A program made the position numbers and the translations under genes. The notes below the pieces were generated by a model. That model was given only the letters and a program-made list of their open reading frames with translations. It made no database searches and was not told the DNA's origin. DNA of 12,885 bases from Pseudomonadota bacterium (GTDB lineage Bacteria; Pseudomonadota; Gammaproteobacteria; Burkholderiales; Burkholderiaceae_C): assembly GCA_023415035.1 (NCBI GenBank), contig JAEZLX010000181.1:1-12885 (forward strand), read 5' to 3'. This document shows, in pieces, positions 1-8,872 of the stretch. Positions within the stretch are counted from its first letter, which is position 1. Every line of letters begins with the position of its first letter.

Positions 1-126
1 CTTCTTCGCCGGAGCCGCCTTCTTGGCCGGTGCAGCCTTCTTGGCCGGTGCCGCCTTCTTGGCCGGTGCCGCCTTCTTCGCCGGTGCAGCCTTCTTCGCC
101 GGTGCGGCCTTCTTCGCCGGTGCGGC
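1..126 (-). repeat. Seven tandem 18-bp units encoding AAPAKK
   Basis: Seven in-frame 18-bp units fill the coding sequence of the histone-like gene after codon 8 and reach the window edge. All seven encode exactly AAPAKK. The DNA units differ only at synonymous third positions (GCC/GCT/GCG for the first Ala, GCA/GCT for the second, GCG/GCC for the third). Near-identical tandem units of this length are prone to slippage and recombination, so copy number may vary between strains. Confidence 0.9.
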
Positions 127-150
127 CTTCTTCTTCGTTGCAGTTGCCAT
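1..150 (-). CDS. Histone H1-like DNA-binding protein, AAPAKK repeats (5' part only)
   Basis: The frame opens with ATG at 150-148 and stays open to the left edge, giving the first 50 residues. After MATATKKK come seven perfect copies of the hexapeptide AAPAKK. A strong AGGAGA ribosome-binding site lies 5 nt upstream (156-161), which fixes the start. Lys/Ala/Pro tails of this kind occur in bacterial histone H1-like proteins, which bind and compact DNA non-specifically through the lysines; nucleoid binding is inferred from that likeness. There is no globular HU-type fold in the visible part, since the repeats start almost at the N-terminus. The gene follows nrdB on the same strand after 192 nt, which include a possible terminator and a hairpin leader, so it is probably transcribed separately. 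The C-terminal part is outside the window. Confidence 0.85.
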   Translation of the reverse strand, partial: MATATKKKAAPAKKAAPAKKAAPAKKAAPAKKAAPAKKAAPAKKAAPAKK

Positions 151-179
151 TGTTTTCTCCTTGATCAAGTTGCAATGGG

Positions 180-209
180 CACTTCACATGGCTGGCCGCC
201 ATGGAAGTG
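180..209 (-). other. Inverted repeat in the 5' leader of the histone-like gene
   Basis: A near-perfect inverted repeat covers 180-209. CACTTC (180-185) pairs with GAAGTG (204-209), and CATGGC (187-192) pairs with GCCATG (198-203). The single base at 186 is bulged and the loop is 5 nt (193-197). It ends 30 nt upstream of the start codon of the histone-like gene, so it could be a leader hairpin in the mRNA or an operator in DNA. It has no T-tract and does not look like a terminator. The pairing is seen directly; its role is unknown. Confidence 0.5.
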
Positions 210-275
210 ATTCAACGCCCTGCCGGTGGATGGCTGCAGCCATAGGCATCGGCAAGGCACTGAATCCTGTGGCAA

Positions 276-301
276 AGCCCCGCCCCGGACACCGGGGTGC
301 C
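276..301 (-). terminator. Weak candidate terminator after nrdB
   Basis: CCCCGG (283-288) pairs with CCGGGG (292-297) around a 3-nt loop, 46 nt beyond the nrdB stop codon on the minus strand. Only a short CTTTG follows, so the T-tract is poor. It could act as a weak or factor-assisted terminator separating nrdB from the histone-like gene. Confidence 0.3.
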
Positions 302-342
302 GGAAGCAGGGTTTTGTGGGGAGCGGGTTCATGGGGTGGTGG

Positions 343-1494
343 TCAATCCCAGGACAGCGCCCCTCCGGACTGGTACTCGATGACACGTGTTTCGAAGAAG
401 TTGCGCTCCTTCTTGAGATCGATCATCTCGCTCATCCAGGGGAACGGGTTTTCCTCGTTGGGGAACAGGGGCTCCAGGCCGATCTGCGTCGCGCGCCGGT
501 TGGCGATGTAGCGCAGGTAGCCCTTGAACATGGAGGCGTTGAGGCCCAGCACGCCGCGCGGCATGGTGTCCTCGGCATAGCGGTATTCGAGCTCGACCGC
601 CTTGAGGAACAGGCCCTTGATCTCTTCCTTGAACGCCGGTGTCCACAGGTGGGGGTTTTCAAGCTTGATGGCGTTGATCAGGTCGATGCCGAAGTTGCAG
701 TGCATCGACTCGTCGCGCAGGATGTACTGGTACTGTTCGGCGGCACCGGTCATCTTGTTTTGGCGGCCCAGTGCCAGGATCTGCGTGAAGCCGACGTAGA
801 AGAACAGGCCTTCCATCAGGCAGGCAAAGACGATCAGCGACTTCAGGAGCTTCTGGTCGTTTTCGGGCGTGCCGGTCTTGAAGTCCGGGTCCATGATCGC
901 CTCGATGAAGGGGAGCAGGAACTCGTCCTTGTCGCGGATCGAGGAGACCTCGTGGTAGGCATTGAAGATTTCGCCTTCGTCCAGGCCCAGCGATTCGACG
1001 ATGTACTGGTAGGCGTGCGTGTGGATCGCTTCCTCGAAGGCCTGGCGCAGCAGGAACTGCCGGCACTCGGGCGCCGTGATGTGGCGATAGGTGCCCAGCA
1101 CGATGTTGTTGGCGGCCAGCGAGTCGGCGGTGACGAAGAAGCCAAGGTTGCGCTTGACGATGCGGCGCTCATCCTCGGTCAGTCCGTTGGGATCCTTCCA
1201 GAGCGCGATGTCGCGGCTCATGTTCACTTCCTGCGGCATCCAGTGGTTGGCGCAGGTGGCGAGGTACTTTTCCCAGGCCCACTTGTACTTGAACGGAACG
1301 AGCTGGTTGACGTCGGTCTGTCCGTTGATGATGCGCTTGTCGGCCACGTTGATGCGGCGCTGCTGCACGGGCGGAACCTGCGCGGCGAAGGTGCTGGGCT
1401 CGTGGCGGACGGTGGAGCTGCCTGGCGTGGTGGACGCGTGAGGCATCAAGGCTGGCTTCGCGGTGGGCGTGACGTGATCGTCCCAGTTCAGCAT
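343..1494 (-). CDS. nrdB: Class Ia ribonucleotide reductase, beta (radical) subunit NrdB
   Basis: A 383-aa R2 subunit, which holds the diiron-tyrosyl radical cofactor that starts reduction of ribonucleotides to deoxyribonucleotides in NrdA. All diiron ligands can be placed: D124 (VTADS), E155 and H158 (EEAIHTHAY), E228 (LMEGLFF), and E262 and H265 (RDESMH). The radical tyrosine is Y162, in the same spacing as E115/H118/Y122 of the E. coli enzyme, so this is a canonical tyrosyl-radical type. The first ~45 residues are a Pro/Thr-rich extension. The tail (EYQSGGALSWD) should be the peptide that docks on NrdA. It lies 143 bp downstream of nrdA on the same strand. The ribosome-binding site is weak (a GGA about 8 nt upstream of ATG). 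It is probably co-transcribed from the nrdA promoter, although the gap leaves room for a separate one. Confidence 0.97.
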   Translation of the reverse strand: MLNWDDHVTPTAKPALMPHASTTPGSSTVRHEPSTFAAQVPPVQQRRINVADKRIINGQTDVNQLVPFKYKWAWEKYLATCANHWMPQEVNMSRDIALWKDPNGLTEDERRIVKRNLGFFVTADSLAANNIVLGTYRHITAPECRQFLLRQAFEEAIHTHAYQYIVESLGLDEGEIFNAYHEVSSIRDKDEFLLPFIEAIMDPDFKTGTPENDQKLLKSLIVFACLMEGLFFYVGFTQILALGRQNKMTGAAEQYQYILRDESMHCNFGIDLINAIKLENPHLWTPAFKEEIKGLFLKAVELEYRYAEDTMPRGVLGLNASMFKGYLRYIANRRATQIGLEPLFPNEENPFPWMSEMIDLKKERNFFETRVIEYQSGGALSWD

Positions 1495-1541
1495 AGATCA
1501 ATCCAATTCAGCGAATTATCGAAGTGTCGGCATGAAAAGCA

Positions 1542-1638
1542 AAGGAAGACGGCCCGCGCGAAGTCTTTTGTGTTGCTGTGTCGCATCGCATGCATGCAGG
1601 GGCACATGACATTGCGCACATCGCGCGGGCCTTTCCTT
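1542..1638 (-). other. Long inverted repeat between nrdA and nrdB
   Basis: GGCCCGCGCG (1551-1560) and CGCGCGGGCC (1622-1631) are exact reverse complements, 10 bp, separated by 61 nt. Outside them AAGGAA (1542-1547) pairs with TTCCTT (1633-1638), leaving an asymmetric internal loop of 3 nt and 1 nt. In the nrdA-nrdB transcript this would form a 16-bp stem starting at the nrdA stop codon and enclosing most of the intercistronic region. No T-tract follows, so it is unlikely to be a simple terminator. A stabilising or processing hairpin that sets the NrdA:NrdB ratio is possible but is only inference. Confidence 0.5.
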
Positions 1639-4514
1639 CACTGGCAGGCCTCGCAGCCCGGATCGTCGATGGCGCAGAACTTCACGTCGGTGGCCGGCTC
1701 CGCTGCGGCAGCCATCGCCATCGATGTGTCCGAAGGCGTGACCGAGACGGCATTGAGCTGTCCGGTGCGGCCCGTGGATTTCTCGGCCTGCGTCGCGGAC
1801 GTGGTGCGCAGGTAGTAGGTGGTCTTGAGACCGCGCAGCCAGGCGAGCTTGTAGGTTTCATCAAGCTTCTTGCCCGATGCGCCGGCCATGTAGATGTTCA
1901 GGCTCTGAGCCTGGTCGATCCACTTCTGGCGGCGCGATGCGGCCTCGACCAGCCAGCGCGGTTCGATCTCGAAGGCGGTGGCATACAGCTCCTTGATGTC
2001 CTGCGGCACGCGGTCGATCGGGCGCAGCGAACCGTCGAAGTGCTTGAGGTCCATGACCATCACGTCGTCCCACAGGCCCAGACGCTTGAGGTCCTTGACG
2101 AGGTAGCTGTTGATGACGGTGAACTCGCCCGACAGGTTGGACTTGACCGAGAGGTTGCCGAAGCAGGGCTCGATCGATGCGTCCACGCCGATGATGTTGG
2201 AGATGGTCGCGGTGGGGGCGATGGCCACGCAGTTGGAGTTGCGCATGCCGTCCTGTGCGATCTTCTTGCGCAGCGCGTCCCAGTCGAGCGAGCTGGAGCG
2301 GTCCACCTCGACGAAGCCGCCGCGCTCGCGGGCCAGCAGGTCCACGGTGTCGGGCGGCAGGATGCCCTTGTCCCACAGCGAACCGCGGAAGCTGCTGTAG
2401 CGGCCGCGCTCGCGCGCCAGTTCGGTCGAGGCCCAGTAGGCGTAGTAGCAGATGGCCTCCATCGAGCGGTCGGCGAACTCGACGGCGGCCTCGCTGGCAT
2501 AGGGGATGCGCAGTTCGTACAACGCGTCCTGGAAGCCCATCAGGCCCAGGCCCACGGGGCGGTGGCGCAGGTTGGAGTCGCGCGCCTTCTTGACCGCGTA
2601 ATAGTTGATGTCGACCACGTTGTCGAGCATGCGCATCGCCGTGGTGATCGTCTGTTGCAGCTTGGCGTGGTCGAGCCGGCCGTCGCGCAGATGCCGGTGC
2701 AGATTGACCGAGCCCAGGTTGCAGACGGCGGTTTCGCTGTCGCTGGTGTTGAGCGTGATCTCGGTGCAGAGGTTGGAGGAGTGCACCACGCCCACGTGCT
2801 GCTGCGGCGAGCGAACGTTGCAGGCATCCTTGAAGGTGATCCAGGGATGCCCCGTCTCGAACAGCATGGTCAGCATCTTGCGCCACAGGTCGACCGCGCG
2901 CACTTTCTTGTACGGCTTGATCTCGCCGCGTGCGGCCTTTTCCTCGTAGGCGACATAGGCGGCCTCGAAGTCGGCGCCGAAGAGGTCGTGCAGGTCGGGC
3001 ACGCTGCTCGGGGAGAACAGGCTCCAGTCGCCGTCTTCCATCACGCGCTTCATGAACAGGTCGGGAATCCAGTTGGCCGTGTTCATGTCGTGCGTGCGGC
3101 GGCGGTCGTCGCCGGTGTTCTTGCGCAGCTCCAGGAACTCCTCGACGTCCAGGTGCCAGGTCTCCAGGTAGGTGCAGACAGCGCCCTTGCGCTTGCCGCC
3201 CTGGTTGACCGCCACGGCCGTGTCGTTGACGACCTTCAGGAACGGCACCACGCCCTGCGATTCGCCGTTGGTGCCCTTGATGTGGCTGCCCAGGGCGCGC
3301 ACGCGCGTCCAGTCGTTGCCCAGGCCGCCCGCGAACTTGGACAGCAGCGCGTTTTCCTTGATGGCTTCGTAGATGCCGTCGAGGTCATCCGGCACGGTGG
3401 TCAGGTAGCAGCTCGACAGTTGCGAGCGGCGCGTGCCGGAGTTGAACAGGGTCGGGGTGCTCGACATGAAGTCGAAGCTGGAGAGTACTTCGTAGAACTC
3501 GATGGCGCGGGCCTCGCGGTCGATTTCGTTGAGTGCCAGGCCCATGGCCACGCGCATGAAGAAGATCTGCGGCAGCTCGATGCGCGTCTTGCGCACGTGC
3601 AGGAAGTAGCGGTCATACAGCGTCTGCAGGCCGAGATAGTCGAACTGCAGGTCGCGCTCGGGCTTGAGGGCCGCGGCCAGGCGCGGCAGGTCGTACTGCA
3701 GGAGCTTATCGTCGAGCAGCTCGGCCTCGACGCCTTTTTTGATGGCCTGCGGGAAGAAGTCGATGTAGCGCTGGTGGCGTTCGGCCGCCGGCACCTCGCC
3801 ACCCAGCACTTCCTTGACGATGGTGTGCAGCAGCAGCCGTGCCGTGGCGTAGGTGTAGTCGGGGTCTTTCTCGATCAGCGTGCGGGCGGCCAGGATGGCG
3901 GCCTTGTACACCTCTTCCATGGGCACACCGTCGTACAGGTTGCGCTTGGTCTCGGCGACGATGGGTTCGGCCTTGATGTCGGGCCCGAGGTTGGCGCAGG
4001 CGGCCTCGATGATGGCGGTCAGGTGCGAGACGTTCAGCGGGACGCGTTCGCCGCCGTCGGTGACCTGGATGACGGGTTCCGCCGCTGCGGCGGGTTTGGC
4101 GCTGGCGGCCTGGCTGGCGCGCTCCTGGGCACGGCGTTCGCGGTACAGCACGTAGGCGCGAGCCACTTCATGGTGCCCGCCGCGCATCAGGCCCAGCTCG
4201 ACCTGGTCCTGCACGTCCTCGATGTGGAAGGTGCCGCCGCCCGGGCGCGAGCGCATCAGCGCGCGCACCACGTTCTGCGTCAGCGCGTCCACCGTCTCGC
4301 GCACGCTGGCTGACGCCGCGCCCTGGGTGCCATGCACGGCAAGGAAGGCCTTCATCAGCGCGATGGCGATCTTGCCGGGCTCGAAGTGCACGACCGCGCC
4401 GTTGCGTCGGATGATCTGGTAGTGGGTGTAGGTGGCTGTCCCGGAGGGCGCTTGCGCAGGCGCGCTGTGCAGCAGGGAGGGGGACTGGGGTTCGGTGGAT
4501 AGGGCGGTCTGCAT
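1638..4514 (-). CDS. nrdA: Class Ia ribonucleotide reductase, alpha (catalytic) subunit NrdA
   Basis: A 958-aa R1 subunit that reduces ribonucleoside diphosphates. There are two ATP-cone regions in tandem, at about 28-125 and 157-240, followed by the ten-stranded barrel. This arrangement is known from Pseudomonas aeruginosa NrdA and explains the length (E. coli NrdA has 761 aa and one cone). Catalytic residues are visible: C369 (NSGTRRSQLSSC) and C598 (AVCNLGS) as the redox pair, C583 with N581 and E585 (NLCTE) as the thiyl-radical site, and Y900/Y901 (TTYYLRT) for radical transfer. The tail has C954/C957 (CEAC) plus C947, for re-reduction by thioredoxin or glutaredoxin. The start at 4514 was chosen because an AGAGGA ribosome-binding site lies 3 nt upstream (4518-4523). 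The upstream ATG at 4553 would add 13 residues but has none. NrdR is the likely regulator (see the two boxes). Confidence 0.96.
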   Translation of the reverse strand: MQTALSTEPQSPSLLHSAPAQAPSGTATYTHYQIIRRNGAVVHFEPGKIAIALMKAFLAVHGTQGAASASVRETVDALTQNVVRALMRSRPGGGTFHIEDVQDQVELGLMRGGHHEVARAYVLYRERRAQERASQAASAKPAAAAEPVIQVTDGGERVPLNVSHLTAIIEAACANLGPDIKAEPIVAETKRNLYDGVPMEEVYKAAILAARTLIEKDPDYTYATARLLLHTIVKEVLGGEVPAAERHQRYIDFFPQAIKKGVEAELLDDKLLQYDLPRLAAALKPERDLQFDYLGLQTLYDRYFLHVRKTRIELPQIFFMRVAMGLALNEIDREARAIEFYEVLSSFDFMSSTPTLFNSGTRRSQLSSCYLTTVPDDLDGIYEAIKENALLSKFAGGLGNDWTRVRALGSHIKGTNGESQGVVPFLKVVNDTAVAVNQGGKRKGAVCTYLETWHLDVEEFLELRKNTGDDRRRTHDMNTANWIPDLFMKRVMEDGDWSLFSPSSVPDLHDLFGADFEAAYVAYEEKAARGEIKPYKKVRAVDLWRKMLTMLFETGHPWITFKDACNVRSPQQHVGVVHSSNLCTEITLNTSDSETAVCNLGSVNLHRHLRDGRLDHAKLQQTITTAMRMLDNVVDINYYAVKKARDSNLRHRPVGLGLMGFQDALYELRIPYASEAAVEFADRSMEAICYYAYWASTELARERGRYSSFRGSLWDKGILPPDTVDLLARERGGFVEVDRSSSLDWDALRKKIAQDGMRNSNCVAIAPTATISNIIGVDASIEPCFGNLSVKSNLSGEFTVINSYLVKDLKRLGLWDDVMVMDLKHFDGSLRPIDRVPQDIKELYATAFEIEPRWLVEAASRRQKWIDQAQSLNIYMAGASGKKLDETYKLAWLRGLKTTYYLRTTSATQAEKSTGRTGQLNAVSVTPSDTSMAMAAAAEPATDVKFCAIDDPGCEACQ

Positions 4515-4649
4515 GGGTCCTCTTGGGGTTGTTCTGGCAGGCGGATCTGACATGGCCGGCAGGGCGCCGCCGGCGATTAACTGACCAGGCAGGCCGGGCT
4601 TGTCGGCTGGCTGGGGGCCGCGATTGTGCCACGATGCGCTGCGTAGGAC

Positions 4650-4665
4650 ACACTATATCTGGTGT
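4650..4665 (-). promoter_or_regulatory. NrdR box 1 (overlaps the nrdA -10)
   Basis: ACACTATATCTGGTGT closely matches the known NrdR consensus (ACACWATATATWGTGT-like), a 16-bp imperfect palindrome. It covers the -10 hexamer of the predicted nrdA promoter, where a bound repressor would block RNA polymerase. Confidence 0.8.
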
Positions 4666-4680
4666 TTTTTGTGGTCACAA
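4652..4680 (-). promoter_or_regulatory. Sigma-70-type promoter of nrdA
   Basis: On the minus strand TTGTGA (4675-4680) is a plausible -35 and TATAGT (4652-4657) a good -10, with 17 bp between. Transcription would start near 4645, leaving a leader of about 130 nt before the ATG at 4514. The -10 lies inside NrdR box 1, and the -35 lies in the 16-bp spacer between the two boxes. Confidence 0.65.
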
Positions 4681-4681
4681 G

Positions 4682-4697
4682 CCACTACCGGTAGTGT
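4682..4697 (-). promoter_or_regulatory. NrdR box 2 (upstream of the nrdA -35)
   Basis: CCACTACCGGTAGTGT contains a perfect 14-bp palindrome (4683-4696). It keeps the outer CACTA/TAGTG of the NrdR consensus but has CCGG instead of AT in the centre. It begins 32 bp from the start of box 1, three helical turns, which is the known spacing of paired NrdR sites. The spacing supports the call more than the sequence alone does. Confidence 0.7.
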
Positions 4698-4730
4698 TTT
4701 GTCGAACGGGCGGTCGAAATTTCGTGTCAC

Positions 4731-4766
4731 AAAAAACAGGCGCTCGCACCATGTGCAGGCACGCCG
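4731..4766 (-). terminator. Weak candidate terminator after ampD
   Basis: Reading the minus strand away from ampD, a GC-rich segment that can fold weakly (GGTG/CGCC with a 4-nt loop, or an outer GGCG/CGCC) is followed by TGTTTTTT (4731-4738). The T-tract is good but the stem is only 4-5 bp. It lies about 115 nt beyond the ampD stop and just before the nrdA control region, a sensible place for termination. The rest of the 4698-4881 gap has only a short hairpin at 4804-4817 and no convincing gene. Confidence 0.35.
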
Positions 4767-4881
4767 ACCAAGGCCGCTTCAGTTCTGGAATTGCGCGTGG
4801 TCTGCACCGTCCGGTGCGGCCTGCAGGATGAAAACGGCTCGCAGGCCGCGCCAATGCTGATGTCCGTGGGCGTGACGAGGA

Positions 4882-5468
4882 TCAGGCGACGGTGTTGCCG
4901 TTTGTCGTCACGCCGGGCGGAAAGATGGCAACGGGCCAGCCCAGCAGCCGCTGCAGGCGGGGCCAGTCGAACCCGGCGCCGGGGTCGTGCTTGCGACCGG
5001 GGGCGATGTGCTCGTGTCCTGCGATGTGGGCGATGGGAAAACACCCGGTGATGTCGCGGCACAGCCGGACGAGAGTCTCGTATTGGGCGGGCTCGAAGGG
5101 CCCTCCTTCGAGGCCTTCGAGCTCGATGCCGATGGAGTCGTCGTTGCAGCGCTCGCGCCCGCGCCAGCAGGACACGCCGGCATGCCAGGCGCGGGCGTGC
5201 ATGTTTGCGAACTGCACCAGCGCGCCGTCACGCCGGATGAAGAAGTGCGACGACACCTCGATACCCCGGATCTGCTGGAAGTAGGGATGCGCGTCCCAGT
5301 CGAGCCGGTTGGTGAACAGCCGCTCGACCTCATCACCTCCGTAGACGCCAGGCGGCAGACTGATCGAGTGGATCACGATCAGGTCGACCTGCGCACCCTC
5401 GGGCCGCTCGTTGACGTTGGGCGAGGGGCAGTGGCGGGCCCAGGAGAGCCAGCCCTCTCCATCGGGAC

Positions 5469-5472
<4 letters not shown>
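4882..5472 (-). CDS. ampD: 1,6-anhydro-N-acetylmuramyl-L-alanine amidase AmpD
   Basis: A 196-aa cytoplasmic zinc amidase that cuts the lactyl-amide bond between anhydro-MurNAc and the stem peptide during peptidoglycan recycling. In many Gram-negatives its loss raises the anhydromuropeptide signal that induces AmpC beta-lactamase through AmpR. Zinc ligands H35 (VIHS), H153 (GHEHIAPGRKHDPG) and D163, catalytic E117 (GIELEG) and K161 all line up with H34, H154, D164, E116 and K162 of known AmpD. There is no signal peptide, which agrees with the cytoplasmic enzyme rather than AmiD-type periplasmic paralogues. The start codon overlaps the pilR stop as ATGA (5472-5469), so it is probably translationally coupled to pilR. 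No ampR or ampC is visible nearby. Confidence 0.95.
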
Positions 5473-6941
<1,469 letters not shown>

Positions 6942-7016
6942 GTCAGGCAGGACACCGGGCTCAGGTCTGGGACGATGCGGCCAGGTGGACGGGTCTCGGC
7001 AAGAGGTCTGCAGGCA

Positions 7017-8813
7017 TCAGAGGTTGAACTGGCTGGGCCGGGTCAGACGCGGCGCGGGAGGCATGGAATCCTGCGTCGGCAGGGACAGGCTTTGCTGGAC
7101 CGGAACCTTGTTCACCGGCCTGACCGTGGGCATGATCACATAGAACTCGTTGCCGTCCTTGAGGTCGAGCGAGGTGCGCTGGTAGGCGATCTGGGCGCCA
7201 TAGCGTTCGCACAGCTCGCGGCACAGGTACAGACCCAGGCCGCTGGAGCGGCTTTCGGACGAGAAGAATGGTTCGAACAGGTGCTTGAGCACGCCTGCTT
7301 CCAGTGGCGGCCCGTCGCTCCAGACCGACAGCCGGATGCGTTCGGGGCCGGCAGGCTGAGAGATGACGCGGATCGAGGAGGGCTGCCCGCTGGCATGGCG
7401 GCGCGCGTTGTCCAGCAGGTTGACCATGAGCCGGCGCAGATGGTCCGGGTCGAAGGCGATGCAGGCGCCCTCGGCATGCGTGTGCACGCCCAGCAGCTGG
7501 CCGCCCTGGCATTGCCGGACCCATTCGGCCGTGATCTGGCGCAGGCTGGGATCCAGCGGCAGGGCGGAGACCGGTCCGTTCTCCGGCGCCGACTGGACGC
7601 GGGCGACGTTGAGGATGTCGTTGACGATGCGGGCAAGGCGCCTGGCGTTCTCGTCGATCATGCGTGTCAGGCGCTTTTGGCCCGGTTCCGCAACCTCCTC
7701 GTCGAGCAGGGCATTGGCCTGCGAGATGGCCGAGAGGGGGTTGCGGATCTCGTGCGCGACCGCGGCCGACATGCGACCCATGGCCGCGAGCTTCTCGGTG
7801 CGCACGCGCGCCTCGATCTCGCGCAGATCTTCGAGGAAAACGACGCACAGGCCCTGTCCGTCGGCCTGCGTGCGGGTGAGGCGGCTGCGGCCGAAGAGGC
7901 GGTGCGTGGTGAGGTCGTCGACGTACACCTCCAGCTCGGACGAGAGCGGCTGGCCGAGCACGAAGGTTTCGTTGACCAGATGGGCCAGGGCTTCCCAGCC
8001 CGCGCGGCCCGACAGCAGCAGGCGGGTGCCCTTCGGGTAGGCGTCGCCCATGAGCATGCGCTGGGCGGCGGGGTTGGCGTTGCGCACGACGCCATTGGCA
8101 TCGGCCACCAGCACGCCTTCGCTCAGCCCCTCGATGATCAGCTCGTTGACCTGTGCCTGGGCGCGCGCCGCCGCCTTGCTGCTCTGGGCCACGGCTTCCT
8201 CGCGCGCCAGCCGGTTGGCGAGGTGGTTGGCCAGGATCGCCATCAGGAAGAAGCCGATGCCCGAGAGCCCGGCTTGCAGGATGCCCGGTGTCTGGCTGTT
8301 GCCCGTGAGGGCGGCGGGCAGGGCGGCCTCCAGCAGGAGGTAGATGGTGACGCAGGCCGCGGTGGCCAGGCCGATCAGCAGCGGGCCGAGGATGGCGGCC
8401 AGCAGCACGGGCAGCGCCAGCAGGGGTGTGTAGTTCAGGCCGCCATCCTGGAAGTGCTGCAGCAGCCCGATGACCAGCAGGTCGATGCCGATGGTGAGCA
8501 GCCACTGGCCCCGTGTCAGGTGGCGCAAGTCCGACGGCCGGATCCACCAGAGTGTGGCCAGGGTCAGGCACAGGTGCGCGCTGTTGACGGCAATCAGCCA
8601 GGACGGACCGCCGGTGCGGGTGAGCACGACGAACACCTGCATCGACAGCAGCACGCCGGCCACGACGGCGCGAGCCATCATGAAGCCGCGCCAGATGCGC
8701 TGGAAGGCGCGGTGCGAGGGGCCGTGTCCGCTGCCCATGCCACCCGATGCCCCGTCCAGCAGGGTCGAGTACCCGGAAGGGGGGATCGCGGAAATGCTGT
8801 CCTGCCGGCTCAT
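7017..8813 (-). CDS. pilS: Membrane sensor histidine kinase, PilS type
   Basis: A 598-aa kinase. The N-terminal part (about 40-200) has about six hydrophobic membrane segments. Then come a PAS-like region (about 220-335), the dimerisation/H-box with H354 (VAHEIRNPLS), and the ATPase domain. That domain has an N-box around N465/N469 (VNLLDNARRHA), a G1-type D500-x-P (SDGPP) and a G2 box SSGLGLYLCRELCE from 523. The GLGLY-x-x-RELCE signature and the six-segment sensor are typical of PilS. A ~35-residue Pro/Gln/Ser-rich tail follows the catalytic domain. The start at 8813 lacks a ribosome-binding site but overlaps the stop of a 20-codon micro-ORF as ATGA, suggesting coupled re-initiation. The in-frame ATG at 8924 would overlap the upstream gene by 56 nt and is less likely. 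It should phosphorylate the PilR encoded next. Confidence 0.9.
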   Translation of the reverse strand: MSRQDSISAIPPSGYSTLLDGASGGMGSGHGPSHRAFQRIWRGFMMARAVVAGVLLSMQVFVVLTRTGGPSWLIAVNSAHLCLTLATLWWIRPSDLRHLTRGQWLLTIGIDLLVIGLLQHFQDGGLNYTPLLALPVLLAAILGPLLIGLATAACVTIYLLLEAALPAALTGNSQTPGILQAGLSGIGFFLMAILANHLANRLAREEAVAQSSKAAARAQAQVNELIIEGLSEGVLVADANGVVRNANPAAQRMLMGDAYPKGTRLLLSGRAGWEALAHLVNETFVLGQPLSSELEVYVDDLTTHRLFGRSRLTRTQADGQGLCVVFLEDLREIEARVRTEKLAAMGRMSAAVAHEIRNPLSAISQANALLDEEVAEPGQKRLTRMIDENARRLARIVNDILNVARVQSAPENGPVSALPLDPSLRQITAEWVRQCQGGQLLGVHTHAEGACIAFDPDHLRRLMVNLLDNARRHASGQPSSIRVISQPAGPERIRLSVWSDGPPLEAGVLKHLFEPFFSSESRSSGLGLYLCRELCERYGAQIAYQRTSLDLKDGNEFYVIMPTVRPVNKVPVQQSLSLPTQDSMPPAPRLTRPSQFNL

Positions 8814-8872
8814 AGGACGCGCAGTCGCGGGGGAATGGCGAGCAACGCGCGGGTGACGTGACGCTCGGTCAT
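8810..8872 (-). CDS. Micro-ORF (20 codons) between the PP0621-type gene and pilS
   Basis: ATG at 8872-8870 overlaps the TGA of the upstream gene (ATGA), and its own TGA (8812-8810) overlaps the ATG of pilS (ATGA again). It encodes 20 residues beginning MTERHVTRALL, basic and without cysteine. A strong GGAGGAGG (8883-8890) ends 10 nt before its ATG, while pilS itself has no ribosome-binding site. It is most simply read as a translational coupler or leader peptide that delivers ribosomes to pilS. The peptide resembles nothing I know. It could be chance, because GGAGGAGG also encodes the Glu residues at the end of the upstream protein and GC-rich DNA has many short ORFs. Confidence 0.45.
   Translation of the reverse strand: MTERHVTRALLAIPPRLRVL

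Noticed and set aside
23..511. Plus-strand frame starting with Ala/Gly/Phe repeats opposite the histone-like gene
   Set aside because: The repetitive AGAAFF pattern is only the reverse reading of the AAPAKK codons, and the minus strand has the strong ribosome-binding site and the family match.
226..1815. 529-codon open frame on the plus strand opposite nrdB
   Set aside because: It crosses the whole of nrdB and the intergenic region and has no recognisable domain; it is an antisense shadow of a conserved gene.
1578..4313. 911-codon open frame on the plus strand opposite nrdA
   Set aside because: Antisense shadow: the minus strand is plainly NrdA with all catalytic residues, and the plus-strand translation is a compositionally biased Val/Ala/Asp/Gln/His-rich product with no family resemblance. 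Such frames are usual in GC-rich genes.
4804..4817. Short hairpin GCACCGTCCGGTGC downstream of ampD as a terminator
   Set aside because: It has a 5-6 bp stem with a very small loop and no T-tract on either strand.
4727..5062. Small frames within and around the ampD 3' region
   Set aside because: Arg/Pro/His-rich translations without ribosome-binding sites; they overlap ampD or its trailer and show no family features.
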